A DNA stretch of 64,000 nucleotides, taken from assembly GCA_018710945.1 (NCBI GenBank), contig DVIW01000038.1:1-64000 (forward strand), given 5' to 3'. The notes beneath the pieces are model-generated. The model was not told the origin of the DNA and did no database searches. It saw only the letters and a list, made by a program, of their open reading frames with translations. Positions 56,159 through 64,000 of the stretch are shown one piece after another. Each line of letters starts with the position of its first letter. The first letter of the stretch is position 1. Source of the DNA: Candidatus Aphodovivens avistercoris. Lineage in GTDB: Bacteria > Actinomycetota > Coriobacteriia > Coriobacteriales > Eggerthellaceae. Position numbers and translations under genes: made by a program.

Positions 56159-58645
56159 TTACTCGCCTCCAAGCTTCTTGACCTGAACCAGGCCGGCGGT
56201 CAGCAGCGCGCCGACGATGTGCGGCAGGTGCGTGTCGCCGATCAGCAGGTTGCAGTTGCCTCCCTTATCGACGCCGTAGGGCATCCTGATGTCCTTCTTT
56301 TCCGTGTCGGGACGGTACCACGAACCGTGGTGGATGGCCACCGTGCCCGGAATGGTGCGCGACGTGACGAACGCGGGGATGTGGACCTCGCCGTACTCGT
56401 TGTACACCACGCACATGTCGCCGTCCTTGATGCCGCGCGTCGCAGCGTCGGCCGCGCTGATCCACACGCGGTGCTGGTACACGTCGTCGCGCATCCAGGG
56501 ATTCTTGTCGTTGGACGAATGCTGACGGTACGAGGTGACCGGCGTCACCAGCGACAGCGGGAACTCGCCCGTCTTGGGATGGTAGTAGCTGTCGTTGGCC
56601 GGGGCGTCCTGGTAGCTGGGCTGCCACACGGGGTACGTCTCGAACCGGCCGGCGTACTTCGTCTCAGGCAGCGGGTTGTTCTTGATGTAGTTCGAATCGA
56701 ACTCGAACTTGCCCGAAGGGGTGACGAACGGGCTGATGCCCTGCTCGATGCAGTTCTTGAACGGATAGAACGGCTCGTCGATGGGGACGCGGATGATGGG
56801 ATGCTTGATGAACTCCTCCCACGGCGGCGCCACGATGCCGGCGGAAGCCAGCATGCCGTAGTCGTCGCGGGCCCATTCCTCGTAGCCCTTGCGGTAGATG
56901 CCCTTCACGGCCTCGGTGAATTCCTTCGGATCGTCGTACTGGCACAGGATGGAGCTGTACTTCTCGCCGATGCCCAAACGCTTGGCGATCTGCATCCACA
57001 CCCATTCCTTCGGGCGGACTTCCTCCGGCGGATCGACGGCCTGGTCGCAGTACACGAAGTAGTTGCGCATGCCGCAGGGACCCAGGAAGAAGCGCTCGTT
57101 GCCGAAGAAGTAGGTGTCCATCGTCTCGAACTGGTGGATGGGCGCCGGCAGCACGATGTCGAGGAACTCGATGGACGGCTGATCCATGTGCCACTGCCAG
57201 CCCCAGCTGAAGTCCATGGACGCGTAACCACGCATGCGCTTGTTCACGTTGTGCTGGTTGTTCACGTAGTTGTTGTCCATGATGAGCATGTGGATGTTGG
57301 GCAGAGGCGAGTCCGGCGGGCAGCCGATGCGGCGACGGTACTCTTCCTCAGGCATCTCGCCCGAATCATAGAGCGGACGGCAGTAGATGGCCTCGGTGAT
57401 CTTGTTGTTGTTGCACACGATGGGCGGCATGTACTCGGCCGGAGCACGGCCCCAATCCAGCGAAGGCGGGATGATGTGCGGCAAGGTGACCAGGCAGCAG
57501 CCCGTCTCGCAGCCGCCGGGACGCGCGATGTTGCCGGTCATGGCCTGCAGCAGCATGGCCGCGGCGCCGGCGTAGTCGCCCAGGTTGCGCTTGGACACGG
57601 AGTAGTGCACCTGCAGGTGCACGGCCTTGGAGTTGCCGTACAGGCGCGCGAACTCGCGGATGGTCTCGGCGGGGATGCCGGTGAGCGGAGCGGCCCACTC
57701 GGGATCCTTCGGCTGGCCGTCAACTTCGCCCACCACGTACTTGCGCCACGTCTGGAAGCCCTCGGGCTCGACGTACTTCTCCACGAACTCGTGGTCGTAG
57801 AGGTCCTCGGTGTAGAGGATGTAGGCCACGGCCAGCATCATGGCCATGTCGGTGCCGGGGCGGATGGGGATCCACTGGTCGGCCAGCACCTCGGCGGACA
57901 CGGTGTAGCGCGGCTCGATGCAGATGACCTTGCAGCCCCGCTCTTTGGCGATCTTCATGTAGTAGGGCACTGCGCCGAACCAGCCCACCAGCGGGTCGAA
58001 GCCCCACAGCACGATGAGGTCGCTGTTCAGCAGATCGGGAGCCTCGAAGCCCGGGTAGGACTGGCTCGTGCCCTTGAACATGATGTCCACCAGGTCAACG
58101 CCGGCGAAGAACTCCTCGCCCGCATGGCCGCCAGAGGTGGAATGGTCGCCCCAGGTGGCCAGCGCGCCCTTCAGCCACGGCCACAGCGGCAGGTCGGAAT
58201 GCTCGAAGGCGGAGTACTGGCAGTAGGCGATGGAGGCCTCGCCGTACTTCTCGGAGACTTCCTTCATCTTCTCGGCGATGGTGTCGAGCGCCTCTTCCCA
58301 GCTGATGCGCTCGAAGTGGCCGTTGCCGGCGCCGCGGCCGCCCACGCGCTTCATGGGATGCAGCACGCGATCCTCGGCATAGAGCTCCTGGCGCCAGGCG
58401 TGGCCCATCGGGCAGCCGCGCATCTGGATCATGCCCTGGGCCAAGGCCTCGTCGGACACGTCCTCGCGACCGCTGTTGGGGTTCACGGAGTCATCGGGCT
58501 CAATGGAGATGACCTTGCCGTCCTTCACGCCCACCTTCATGATGCAGCTTGCGTCCCAGCACCCGTTGTTCACGCACGTGGTGTAGGTGTAGCGCACCCC
58601 CTCGTGGCGTTCGGACAACTCGTCGACAATCCTCTGTTTGTCCAC
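56159..58645 (-). CDS. molybdopterin-dependent oxidoreductase, large subunit
   Basis: An 828-residue enzyme of the DMSO-reductase superfamily. The N-terminal Fe-S motif is TCVNNGCWDASC with a fourth Cys in MRGCPMGHAW. Molybdopterin segments include HSTSGGHAGEEF (possible metal-ligand region), LWGFDPLVGWFG and the C-terminal QHRVWISAADAATRGIKDGD. I chose the GTG at 58645 because GGGAGG lies 6 nt upstream. There is no twin-arginine signal, so it is probably cytosolic. Together with an Fe-S subunit and an MFS carrier it resembles the catechol dehydroxylase-type genes of Eggerthellaceae; substrate not proven. Confidence 0.93.
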   Translation of the reverse strand: MDKQRIVDELSERHEGVRYTYTTCVNNGCWDASCIMKVGVKDGKVISIEPDDSVNPNSGREDVSDEALAQGMIQMRGCPMGHAWRQELYAEDRVLHPMKRVGGRGAGNGHFERISWEEALDTIAEKMKEVSEKYGEASIAYCQYSAFEHSDLPLWPWLKGALATWGDHSTSGGHAGEEFFAGVDLVDIMFKGTSQSYPGFEAPDLLNSDLIVLWGFDPLVGWFGAVPYYMKIAKERGCKVICIEPRYTVSAEVLADQWIPIRPGTDMAMMLAVAYILYTEDLYDHEFVEKYVEPEGFQTWRKYVVGEVDGQPKDPEWAAPLTGIPAETIREFARLYGNSKAVHLQVHYSVSKRNLGDYAGAAAMLLQAMTGNIARPGGCETGCCLVTLPHIIPPSLDWGRAPAEYMPPIVCNNNKITEAIYCRPLYDSGEMPEEEYRRRIGCPPDSPLPNIHMLIMDNNYVNNQHNVNKRMRGYASMDFSWGWQWHMDQPSIEFLDIVLPAPIHQFETMDTYFFGNERFFLGPCGMRNYFVYCDQAVDPPEEVRPKEWVWMQIAKRLGIGEKYSSILCQYDDPKEFTEAVKGIYRKGYEEWARDDYGMLASAGIVAPPWEEFIKHPIIRVPIDEPFYPFKNCIEQGISPFVTPSGKFEFDSNYIKNNPLPETKYAGRFETYPVWQPSYQDAPANDSYYHPKTGEFPLSLVTPVTSYRQHSSNDKNPWMRDDVYQHRVWISAADAATRGIKDGDMCVVYNEYGEVHIPAFVTSRTIPGTVAIHHGSWYRPDTEKKDIRMPYGVDKGGNCNLLIGDTHLPHIVGALLTAGLVQVKKLGGE

Positions 58646-58810
58646 CTTTGCCTCCCTCTCTCGTCTGGCCGGCACCCTGCGGAAGCCGACCCTCTACCTG
58701 GAAAACCACTGCACCGCCGGCTGCTTGGAGCGCAAGCGGGCAACGTCCCGGTTTTCAACATATCCACCGGGAAAACCGGCGGCAAGGGCGTGCGGGACAA
58801 TCGCGCGCCG

Positions 58811-58901
58811 TGTTGCCGTTTGACCGTTCAAACCGCAACAAACGCCGTTCGCCGGCGCTGCGCTATTGCGTTTGGCGCGCCAAACCGCAATAGCGCAGCG
58901 C
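58811..58901. promoter_or_regulatory. two dyad operators between the molybdoenzyme and VOC genes
   Basis: The first dyad (58811-58840) pairs TGTTGCCGTTTGA with TTCAAACCGCAACA. The second (58855-58901) is a 47-bp near-palindrome with arms GCGCTGCGCTATTGCG-TTTGGC and its complement, with one bulged base. Both contain the half-site TTGCGGTTTG or its complement. They lie 166-256 nt upstream of the molybdoenzyme start and about 190-280 nt upstream of the VOC start. The remaining sequence of 58646-59088 has no gene. Strong candidates for a regulator that senses the enzyme's substrate. Confidence 0.75.
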
Positions 58902-59088
58902 ATTGCCGACGGCCGTATTGCGCGGGCGGCGCGGGGGTGAGTATCCTCGACCCTGGCATCGAGCAGCGACTTCGACGCGGCGGCGCAACGGGCGCCGCAT
59001 CAGATCCCGCCCTGTTCAGCGCTTCGGAAAAGGGCGTGGTGAACAGGGTGTTCAATGCCGCATCCGTTCCAGGAGAAGGAGGATCCCC

Positions 59089-59550
59089 ATGATGAAGAAC
59101 ATGCACCACGGCGGCGTGTACTGCCACGACATCGACGAGACGATTCGCTGGTACGAAGGGCTGGGCTTCCGCGTGCTGTTCCGCACCAACGCCATGGAAG
59201 GCGACAAGCCGCTGAAGATGGCGTGGATCAAAGCCGGCGCCGACGTGGTGCTGGAGCTTCTGGAGCAGGAGGACAAGTCCACCGTGGACGCCGCCGGCCA
59301 GACGCAGAACCACATCGCCGTGCGCGTGGACGACATCGAGGCGTTCGCCGCGCTGCTGCGCGAGAAGGGCATCGCCATCGAGGCCGGCCCGTTCGCCACA
59401 ACGCTGGAGTTCGACCGCCCGCTGACCGACGAGGACGCCGCCACGTTCGAACAGTTCGGGGAGGCTGGGCTGAACCTGAAGATCATGTTCTTCCGCGGCA
59501 TCAACGGCGAGCGCTTCGAGGTGGTGCAGGACAACCTGGGCGCGCTGTAG
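59089..59550 (+). CDS. VOC (glyoxalase/dioxygenase fold) family protein
   Basis: A 153-residue metal-binding protein of the vicinal oxygen chelate superfamily. Two beta-alpha-beta-beta-beta modules are visible: the first with HHGGVYCHDIDETIRWYEGL and VVLELLEQED, the second with NHIAVRVDDIEAFAALL and ERFEVVQDN. His and Glu residues in these segments can form the metal site. The ATG at 59089 follows AGGAGG by 6 nt. It is divergent from the molybdoenzyme and shares its operator region. The reaction is unknown; lactoylglutathione lyase and dioxygenase types are equally open. Confidence 0.88.
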   Translation: MMKNMHHGGVYCHDIDETIRWYEGLGFRVLFRTNAMEGDKPLKMAWIKAGADVVLELLEQEDKSTVDAAGQTQNHIAVRVDDIEAFAALLREKGIAIEAGPFATTLEFDRPLTDEDAATFEQFGEAGLNLKIMFFRGINGERFEVVQDNLGAL

Positions 59551-59636
59551 CGCAGACTCGCTCCCTCTTCCCACCGGTTGCTGGAGAGGAGAGGGAGAAG
59601 CCGCGGTGGGCAACGGAAAGACGGGGTTCGAGGAAA

Positions 59637-59671
59637 CGCGACGCTGGGGGAGAAGCCCAGCGCCGCGTTTT
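59637..59671 (+). terminator. Rho-independent terminator after the VOC gene
   Basis: Stem CGCGACGCTGGG with CCCAGCGCCGCG (one mismatch), followed by TTTT. It ends the VOC transcript. The rest of 59551-59949 has no gene; a TACAAT at 59855-59860 may be the -10 of the Fic-like gene. Confidence 0.75.
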
Positions 59672-59949
59672 CATGCTGCAGGCAGCGGAGGCTCTGGTGC
59701 GGACGGGAGTGGCGGATCGAAGCCGGTTTGGAGCCGCACTCCCCGCTGCAGCCAGGCCGATGGCCCCGACCTTGAAACCAGCATGGCCGATTCCGTCTCC
59801 GCATAACCGCAGGCCCGGCAAAAAGCGCCGATTCGCCTGCGCGCCGGGCAGCGTTACAATAGGCTTTCAGCACGGACGTGCGCATCACGCGAAAGGGCCC
59901 GGGGCCGCGCGCCCCGCCCGCGGGGGTTTCGAATTCAACGAGGTGCAGC

Positions 59950-61218
59950 ATGCTCTACGAAGGTTCATACGAAGCATTCGCCAAGAGCGGCGGGGTGAAA
60001 GAAGGCAGCATCTACTCGCCCCGGCCCATCGGCAACCGCAACTTCGTCTTCCGCAACGAAACGCTGGCCACCATGGCCGACGCCGAGATCGGGTACGCGC
60101 GGTTGGACGAGCGCAGCACGCATTTCCCGTACAACTCGGCGCTGCGTCGCATCCTGGCGAACCTGGAGGCGATGGCCACCATCTCCGTAGACGGCATCAA
60201 GCCGGATTTGGAGGCCATGCTGGCAGCGGAGTCGGCCGCCTACGCGCGCAAGATGGGCTACGACGCAGGCGCCCACCGCATCAAGGTGCTCAGCGACAAG
60301 CAAGCCGCGGCCACGAAGGCGGCCATCCGCTACTACGACGCCATCCATCAGATCGCCAGCGGTCCGTCGCGTTTCGAGTTCACCCAAGAGATGCTGCTGG
60401 GCCTGCATGCGCGGCTGATGTACGAGCCGGAAGAGCTGGATTCCGTCGATCGGCATTTCCGCCAGAAACCCTACCGCATGCGCATCAGCTCGCCGGGACG
60501 CGTGCGCAACGTGTATCTGGCTCCCGCGCCCGAGGACGTGCCCGCCCTGGTGGAGGACGTGCTGCAATTCTGCAACAAACCGAACCTCTCGCCGGTCATG
60601 CAGGCTGCCGTGGCCCACTTCCATCTGGAGGCCATCCGCCCGTTCAAAACGGGCATGGACCGCACGGGGCGGGCGTTCTGCCACATGATCATCCGCAAAC
60701 GCGAGCTCTACCGCCACATCATTCCGCCCATCGCCTTGGTGCCGGCAACCAACGTGCCTAGCCACGCCACGCTGCTGTTCCCCTACCGCACCAACAAGCC
60801 CTTCACCGAGCGCGAGGCGGCGCTGGCGCTTGACCGGTGGACCCTTCACTGCGCAGAGTGCACCGTGATGTCGGTGCGCGTGGTGAACAAGCTGGCGAAA
60901 CGTCTGTCGGAGCTGGAAGAGTCCTGGCGCGCGCGGCTGCCGCGCGTGCGCAAGGGAGGCGCGGTGGACCTGCTTTTGTGCGAGCTGCCGGGCATGCCCA
61001 TCATCACGGTGTCGGCCGCGATGGCCATCACCGGCAAGGGGTTCTCGGCCTCGAACGACGCGGTGCATCAGCTGGCCGAAGCGGGCATCATCGCGCCCAC
61101 GGGCAACGGGCACCGCAACCGCAGCTTCATAGCCGAAGGGGCGGTGCGGCTCATGCACGAGGTGACCGACCAGACCATCCCCACCGAGCTGGTGTCGCGC
61201 GAGTCGGTGTTCGCGTAG
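59950..61218 (+). CDS. Fic-fold protein with degenerate catalytic motif
   Basis: A 422-residue protein. The Fic fold is clear from GLHARLMY, the flap segment FRQKPYRMRISSPGRV and the core helix AAVAHFHLEAIRPF. The catalytic motif HPFxxGNGRxGR reads RPFKTGMDRTGR here (about residues 230-241). The catalytic His is replaced by Arg, and the Asn-Gly pair that binds the nucleotide by Met-Asp. A class II-like inhibitory segment ATISVDG has Asp for Glu. A winged-helix with AAMAITGKGFSASNDAVHQL lies near the C-terminus. So AMP transfer is unlikely; a DNA-binding regulatory role is possible (inference). Confidence 0.85.
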   Translation: MLYEGSYEAFAKSGGVKEGSIYSPRPIGNRNFVFRNETLATMADAEIGYARLDERSTHFPYNSALRRILANLEAMATISVDGIKPDLEAMLAAESAAYARKMGYDAGAHRIKVLSDKQAAATKAAIRYYDAIHQIASGPSRFEFTQEMLLGLHARLMYEPEELDSVDRHFRQKPYRMRISSPGRVRNVYLAPAPEDVPALVEDVLQFCNKPNLSPVMQAAVAHFHLEAIRPFKTGMDRTGRAFCHMIIRKRELYRHIIPPIALVPATNVPSHATLLFPYRTNKPFTEREAALALDRWTLHCAECTVMSVRVVNKLAKRLSELEESWRARLPRVRKGGAVDLLLCELPGMPIITVSAAMAITGKGFSASNDAVHQLAEAGIIAPTGNGHRNRSFIAEGAVRLMHEVTDQTIPTELVSRESVFA

Positions 61219-61240
61219 AAAGGGCGCGCGGAAAAACGCA

Positions 61241-61300
61241 AAAGCGCCTTCCGCCTTCGGCGTTTCTTTCCCAGCCGAAGAACGGAAGGCGCTTTCGTTT
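61241..61300. terminator. bidirectional terminator hairpin
   Basis: A 13-bp stem AAAGCGCCTTCCG (61241-61253) with CGGAAGGCGCTTT (61283-61295), and an inner stem CTTCGGC/GCCGAAG. TCGTTTGCG follows on the plus side, and a T-containing tail is also present on the minus side. It separates the Fic-like gene from the convergent small gene. Confidence 0.8.
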
Positions 61301-61360
61301 GCGCTTTCGTTTGGACGCAGCCTCGCGCGGTCGATGCGCCGCGCCTTGCAGGCCGCCGTC

Positions 61361-61660
61361 TTATTGCACGGGGTAGATCGAGAGGTCCTTGTTGTCGAGC
61401 CACTCCTGGGCTTCCGCCTCGGTGATCTCGAACAGACGCGTGCCCGCGCGCACCAGCAGGCCGGCGCGCTGCTCGTAGTTGGACTTCGGCATGCCCTCGC
61501 CGCACTTGAAGTAGCGGCCGTCGCCCGCCTTGAACACGCCCTCGGTGAACGAGCCGACCACCTGCGGGTCGAATTTGCCGCGGATCTCCAGCAGCTCGAC
61601 GTCATCCAGGTCGAAGCCCTTCGACGTGATGCAACGCTTCATGTTCTCGCTGATGTCCAT
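61361..61660 (-). CDS. small cytosolic protein of unknown function
   Basis: A 99-residue protein not recognised. It starts MDISENMKRCITSKGFDLDD; mid-protein KAGDGRYFKCGEGMPK has one Cys, and the end is acidic. No signal or membrane segment. I chose the ATG at 61660 because AAAGGGGG is about 9 nt upstream; the ATG at 61669 is too close to that site. It is monocistronic, convergent with the Fic-like gene. The 216 nt upstream (61661-61876) contain no other gene. Confidence 0.7.
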   Translation of the reverse strand: MDISENMKRCITSKGFDLDDVELLEIRGKFDPQVVGSFTEGVFKAGDGRYFKCGEGMPKSNYEQRAGLLVRAGTRLFEITEAEAQEWLDNKDLSIYPVQ

Positions 61661-61876
61661 CGCAGTCATCCCCCTTTATCTTCATGAGACGATAGCCTAC
61701 CCTGCCGCCATCATACCAGCTGACCGCCCGCCCCGGATACGCCGCCGCTCACCCGCCCCCGCATATTGCGGCAACCCCCGCGATTCCGCGATAGCCCCGA
61801 AAACGCAGCACGCCAGCGCACGGAATGCGGACGCGGATGCCGCAAGGGCCGCGCGATGCGGCATTGGGACCCCGCT

Positions 61877-62329
61877 TCACTCGACAAGCGAGATCTCGTC
61901 GTAGACCAGTCCCTTTTCCCGCTCCATGAGGGAAAGCCACGCCTCGGGCGAGAGAGCGGGAACAGGAGACCGCGCGAAGCTCTTGAGGTCCCGCGTGATG
62001 AGGTAGTCCGCCTTCGCCTTGTCGGCAGCCAGCGCAATGAGGCAGTCCTCGTAATCGTCCCACCCAAGACGCGCCGCGCGCAGAGAATCCTCCCCCGACA
62101 AGCCCACCGGCGTCACGACCTCGCACGCCGCCAGCATCGCCTTCTGCACCCGTTGGGAGTCGAGGTAGTGGCCCAGCACGTAGAAAGCGTCCTTGAGCGA
62201 CAGGGCCGAGACCCACAGCTTGGCGTCTCCGAAAAAGCCCGCGGCAACGACGCGCTGCGCAGAAGCGAAATGGGGCGGCTTGCGGCCGAGGTAGTCGATG
62301 AGAACGTTGGTATCAAGCAAGAGATTCAT
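61877..62329 (-). CDS. PIN-domain toxin
   Basis: A 150-residue PIN-domain ribonuclease candidate. Acidic residues of the active site are seen in LLLDTNVLIDYL (first Asp), WDDYEDCLIALAA and YLITRDLKSF. PIN toxins of type II systems cut tRNA or mRNA until bound by the antitoxin. The start at 62329 overlaps the antitoxin gene end by 17 nt. The gene is followed by a non-coding spacer and then the small gene at 61660. Confidence 0.88.
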   Translation of the reverse strand: MNLLLDTNVLIDYLGRKPPHFASAQRVVAAGFFGDAKLWVSALSLKDAFYVLGHYLDSQRVQKAMLAACEVVTPVGLSGEDSLRAARLGWDDYEDCLIALAADKAKADYLITRDLKSFARSPVPALSPEAWLSLMEREKGLVYDEISLVE

Positions 62330-62612
62330 AGTCGGCGCGCTTTCCCTCGCGGAGGATGGTGCGGTAGTCAACCGAGGCGGGATCGGGACCCCAATCGACA
62401 TCGAGCGTGCTGGACGCCACGAAAGCAGAGAAACGCTCGGCGTCGGCCCCGCCGTCGCGCTCTTGCGCGCCGGGTATCCTCCGGTAGGCGATGAGGTAGT
62501 CGTAGGCACCGTTCACCAGCTCCGTCACCGTGGCATCGAGCGCCTCGAGGATTCCGCCGCCCGCCTCTTTCTTCGCCTGCGGAACCCGAGCATTCACCAT
62601 CGAGCTCTCCAT
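62313..62612 (-). CDS. RelB/DinJ-like antitoxin of the PIN pair
   Basis: A 99-residue protein. The N-terminal part (SSMVNARVPQAKKEAGGGIL) fits the ribbon-helix-helix segment of RelB/DinJ antitoxins. The C-terminal part (DWGPDPASVDYRTILREGKR) is likely the toxin-binding region. I chose the ATG at 62612, which follows GAAGGGGAGAAG; a longer frame to 62681 runs through the promoter. The overlap with the toxin gene is usual for these pairs. Confidence 0.8.
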   Translation of the reverse strand: MESSMVNARVPQAKKEAGGGILEALDATVTELVNGAYDYLIAYRRIPGAQERDGGADAERFSAFVASSTLDVDWGPDPASVDYRTILREGKRADYESLA

Positions 62613-62625
62613 CTTCTCCCCTTCC

Positions 62626-62649
62626 GTAATATGTATTACAGACATTATA
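62626..62649 (-). promoter_or_regulatory. promoter and operator of the toxin-antitoxin pair
   Basis: On the minus strand a perfect -10 TATAAT (62644-62649) is followed by the palindrome GTAATACATATTAC (62626-62639), just ahead of the antitoxin ribosome site. The palindrome is probably the antitoxin-binding operator for autoregulation. Confidence 0.8.
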
Positions 62650-62737
62650 GCACGGTTCGCCGTTTCCCGCAGGTTTCGCATGCGGGCGCCACCCTTGCGT
62701 ATGCGGCGGGGTGCGCTACAATAGCGGCGGATTCTGT

Positions 62738-62910
62738 TTCAGGGCGAGGTGCAATTCCTCACTGGCGGTGATCCGGCCCGCAGCGTGCGCTGCGCGGCTC
62801 GGCAGTCCGCGACCCTGCAGCGCCCGTCCATCGCGACGCGGCAACGCAGGCTGACTCCGGTGCGAACCCGGGACCAACGGTCACAGTCCGGATGGAAGAG
62901 GCAGAGATCC
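62738..62910 (+). promoter_or_regulatory. FMN riboswitch
   Basis: The FMN (RFN) element is readable in order: CAGGGCGAGGTGCAATTCCT, CACTGGCGGTGAT, GACTCCGGTGCGAACCCGGG, ACCAACGGTCACAGTCCGGA and TGGAAGAGGCA. Upstream, TTGCGT (62695-62700) and TACAAT (62717-62722), 16 nt apart, look like the promoter. The riboswitch precedes a riboflavin transporter gene. Confidence 0.95.
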
Positions 62911-63020
62911 GCGAGAAGGAGGCCGCCGCATCGCCGCGGGGCGCTTCCGTCGTTTGCGGACCAGATGAGCCTGTGTGGAAAGGAATCCATGCGGGCTCGT
63001 TTTCTTTTCCAGGCCGGAAA

Positions 63021-63060
63021 GCAAGCCCCTTGACGGAAAGGCCTGACGAAAGGGGCTTGC
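63021..63060 (+). promoter_or_regulatory. RBS-sequestering hairpin before ribU
   Basis: GCAAGCCCCTT (63021-63031) pairs with AAGGGGCTTGC (63050-63060). The right arm contains the ribU ribosome site (AAAGGGG) and ends one nucleotide before the ATG at 63062. It is the likely expression platform by which FMN shuts off translation. Confidence 0.8.
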
Positions 63061-63061
63061 C

Positions 63062-63661
63062 ATGAGCCAACCGAACGCCGCCGACGCGCAGGGCGCCGGC
63101 ATCAAGAACACGAACGCGTGGAGCACCCGCCAGCTGGTGACGATGGCGCTTCTGTGCGCCATCGGCGTGCTGCTGTCGTTCATCGAATTCCCGCTGATCC
63201 CCGGCGTCACCTGGCTGAAGTACGACGCATCGGCTATGCCCGCCATGGTGTGCGGCTTCGCCTTCGGCCCCGGCAGCGGCCTGGCCGTGGGCATCGCGGG
63301 CGCCATCATCCACGGCATCCTGATGGCCGACTTCTCCGGCGCGGTGATGAACATCCTCGTGGTCATCGGCTTCGTGCTGCCCGCCGCGCTGATCTACCGC
63401 ACGGGGCGCACGCTACCCCGCGCCATCGTCGGCCTCGTCGCCAGCGTGGTGGCGGCCATCATCATGGCCATCATCGGCAACCTTGTCATCACGCCCGGCT
63501 GGCTGGGCGTGCCCGTCGACGCCGTGGTGGCCATGATCATTCCCATCCTCGTGCCGTTCAACCTGCTGAAGGCCATCATCAACGCGGTGCTGACCCTGGC
63601 CGTGTACAAGAGCATCTCGAATCTCATCACCCCGCGCAAGAACCAGGTGCGGGGCCGCTAG
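63062..63661 (+). CDS. ribU: riboflavin ECF transporter S component
   Basis: A 199-residue membrane protein with six spans. The signature is [20 protein letters not shown] near residues 50-70, the RibU-type binding region, followed by [18 protein letters not shown]. The riboswitch just upstream supports riboflavin or FMN as the ligand. The first ~20 residues are polar. The next gene is an ECF ATPase, so the general ECF energising module is probably encoded here. Confidence 0.93.
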   Translation: MSQPNAADAQGAGIKNTNAWSTRQLVTMALLCAIGVLLSFIEFPLIPGVTWLKYDASAMPAMVCGFAFGPGSGLAVGIAGAIIHGILMADFSGAVMNILVVIGFVLPAALIYRTGRTLPRAIVGLVASVVAAIIMAIIGNLVITPGWLGVPVDAVVAMIIPILVPFNLLKAIINAVLTLAVYKSISNLITPRKNQVRGR

Positions 63662-63680
63662 ACCGGGAAAGGACGCCTTA

Positions 63681-64000
63681 GTGAGCACCCTCGAACCCTC
63701 CGGCTTCGCACTCGGCGCTGCGGCCGCTTCCGCCGCAGCCGACGCTTCGGACGTTGCCGCCGCCCCCGCCACAGCCGCGCCCGACCCTGCGCCCGCCGTC
63801 GACGCGCACGGGCTGGCCTTCACCTACGACGGCAGCTCCTTCGTGCTGCAGGGCATCGACCTGCGCATCGAACGCGGCGAGTTCGTGGCCATCCTGGGCG
63901 GCAACGGCTCGGGAAAGTCGACGCTGGCCAAGCACATGAACGCCCTGCTCACCCCCGACGAGGGGCGCATGGACGTGCTCGGTCGCGACACGCGCGACCC
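63681..64000 (+). CDS. ECF transporter ATPase (5' part)
   Basis: The first 106 codons of an ABC ATPase; the gene runs off the right edge. A ~45-residue Ala-rich leader precedes the ABC domain, which begins [19 protein letters not shown] and contains Walker [13 protein letters not shown] at 63681 is chosen because AAAGGA is about 9 nt upstream and ribU stops 20 nt before. It is the likely EcfA1 of the shared ECF module that serves RibU. Confidence 0.9.
   Translation, partial: MSTLEPSGFALGAAAASAAADASDVAAAPATAAPDPAPAVDAHGLAFTYDGSSFVLQGIDLRIERGEFVAILGGNGSGKSTLAKHMNALLTPDEGRMDVLGRDTRD

Noticed and set aside
56156-59092. Long plus-strand open frame opposite the molybdoenzyme
   Set aside because: Shadow of the large subunit; lacks any recognisable domain and runs into the operator region.
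59950-61218. Calling the Fic-like gene an AMPylating toxin with its antitoxin
   Set aside because: The catalytic His is absent and no partner gene overlaps it.

Overview
The window is GC-rich (rough estimate above 60 % G+C), and nearly all genes are packed in short-spaced operons. The gene content suggests an anaerobic gut actinobacterium of the family Eggerthellaceae (Eggerthella/Gordonibacter type). The reasons are a proton-type F1Fo ATP synthase operon, a cytosolic molybdopterin oxidoreductase with an Fe-S partner and an MFS carrier, a fumarate-reductase-like flavoprotein, many corrinoid-related genes and ECF vitamin transporters. This placement is inferred from gene content only; no rRNA or tRNA gene was seen.

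Layout. 1-6.2 kb: ATP synthase operon on the minus strand (membrane protein, atpB, E, F, H, A, G, D; atpD is cut by the window edge). 6.2-12.1 kb: housekeeping genes (dCMP deaminase, upp, rpiB, glycerol kinase with a monoacylglycerol-lipase-like hydrolase, tsaC). 12.5-21.0 kb: a five-gene minus-strand operon behind a cobalamin riboswitch. It encodes a 1364-residue surface protein with five DUF4430 (transcobalamin-C-like) domains and a PQQ-type propeller, a small membrane-anchored DUF4430 protein, and a complete ECF transporter (T, fused A-A, S). 21.4-22.6 kb: two tandem Crp-like regulators. 22.6-23.9 kb: a broken MFS gene. 24.1-33.9 kb: an eight-gene operon behind a classical cobalamin riboswitch. 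It encodes a glutamate-mutase-like system (MutL-type reactivase, E-like and S-like subunits), an MmgE/PrpD enzyme, an FAD reductase-like protein, an LctP permease, a PduO-type adenosyltransferase and a DUF1847 protein. 34.0-37.5 kb: AT-richer accessory DNA with a nucleoside phosphorylase, a membrane protein and a decayed AbiE toxin-antitoxin pair. 37.6-42.1 kb: a methylguanine methyltransferase-like gene and two FAD proteins. 42.3-50.1 kb: a second riboswitch-controlled DUF4430 cassette, with a 2221-residue Ig-repeat surface protein and a small anchored DUF4430 protein. 50.5-58.6 kb: an OFA-type MFS gene, an alanine symporter, another MFS gene, and the Fe-S and Mo subunits of an oxidoreductase. 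59.1-62.6 kb: a VOC protein, a Fic-like protein with a degenerate active site, a small orphan protein and a PIN/RelB-like toxin-antitoxin pair. 62.7-64.0 kb: an FMN riboswitch, ribU and the start of an ECF ATPase gene.

How the parts fit. Three cobalamin riboswitches lie within 30 kb. Two control large surface proteins carrying DUF4430 domains, and one of these is in an operon with a full ECF importer. I infer a corrinoid-capture and import system for a monoderm cell. The third controls an AdoCbl-dependent carbon-skeleton mutase operon that carries its own adenosyltransferase. In that mutase, most residues that hold glutamate in glutamate mutase are replaced, so its substrate is probably something else. 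The two large surface-protein genes share the leader RNA, the -10 element and an upstream element at an identical spacing of 64 nt to the -10.
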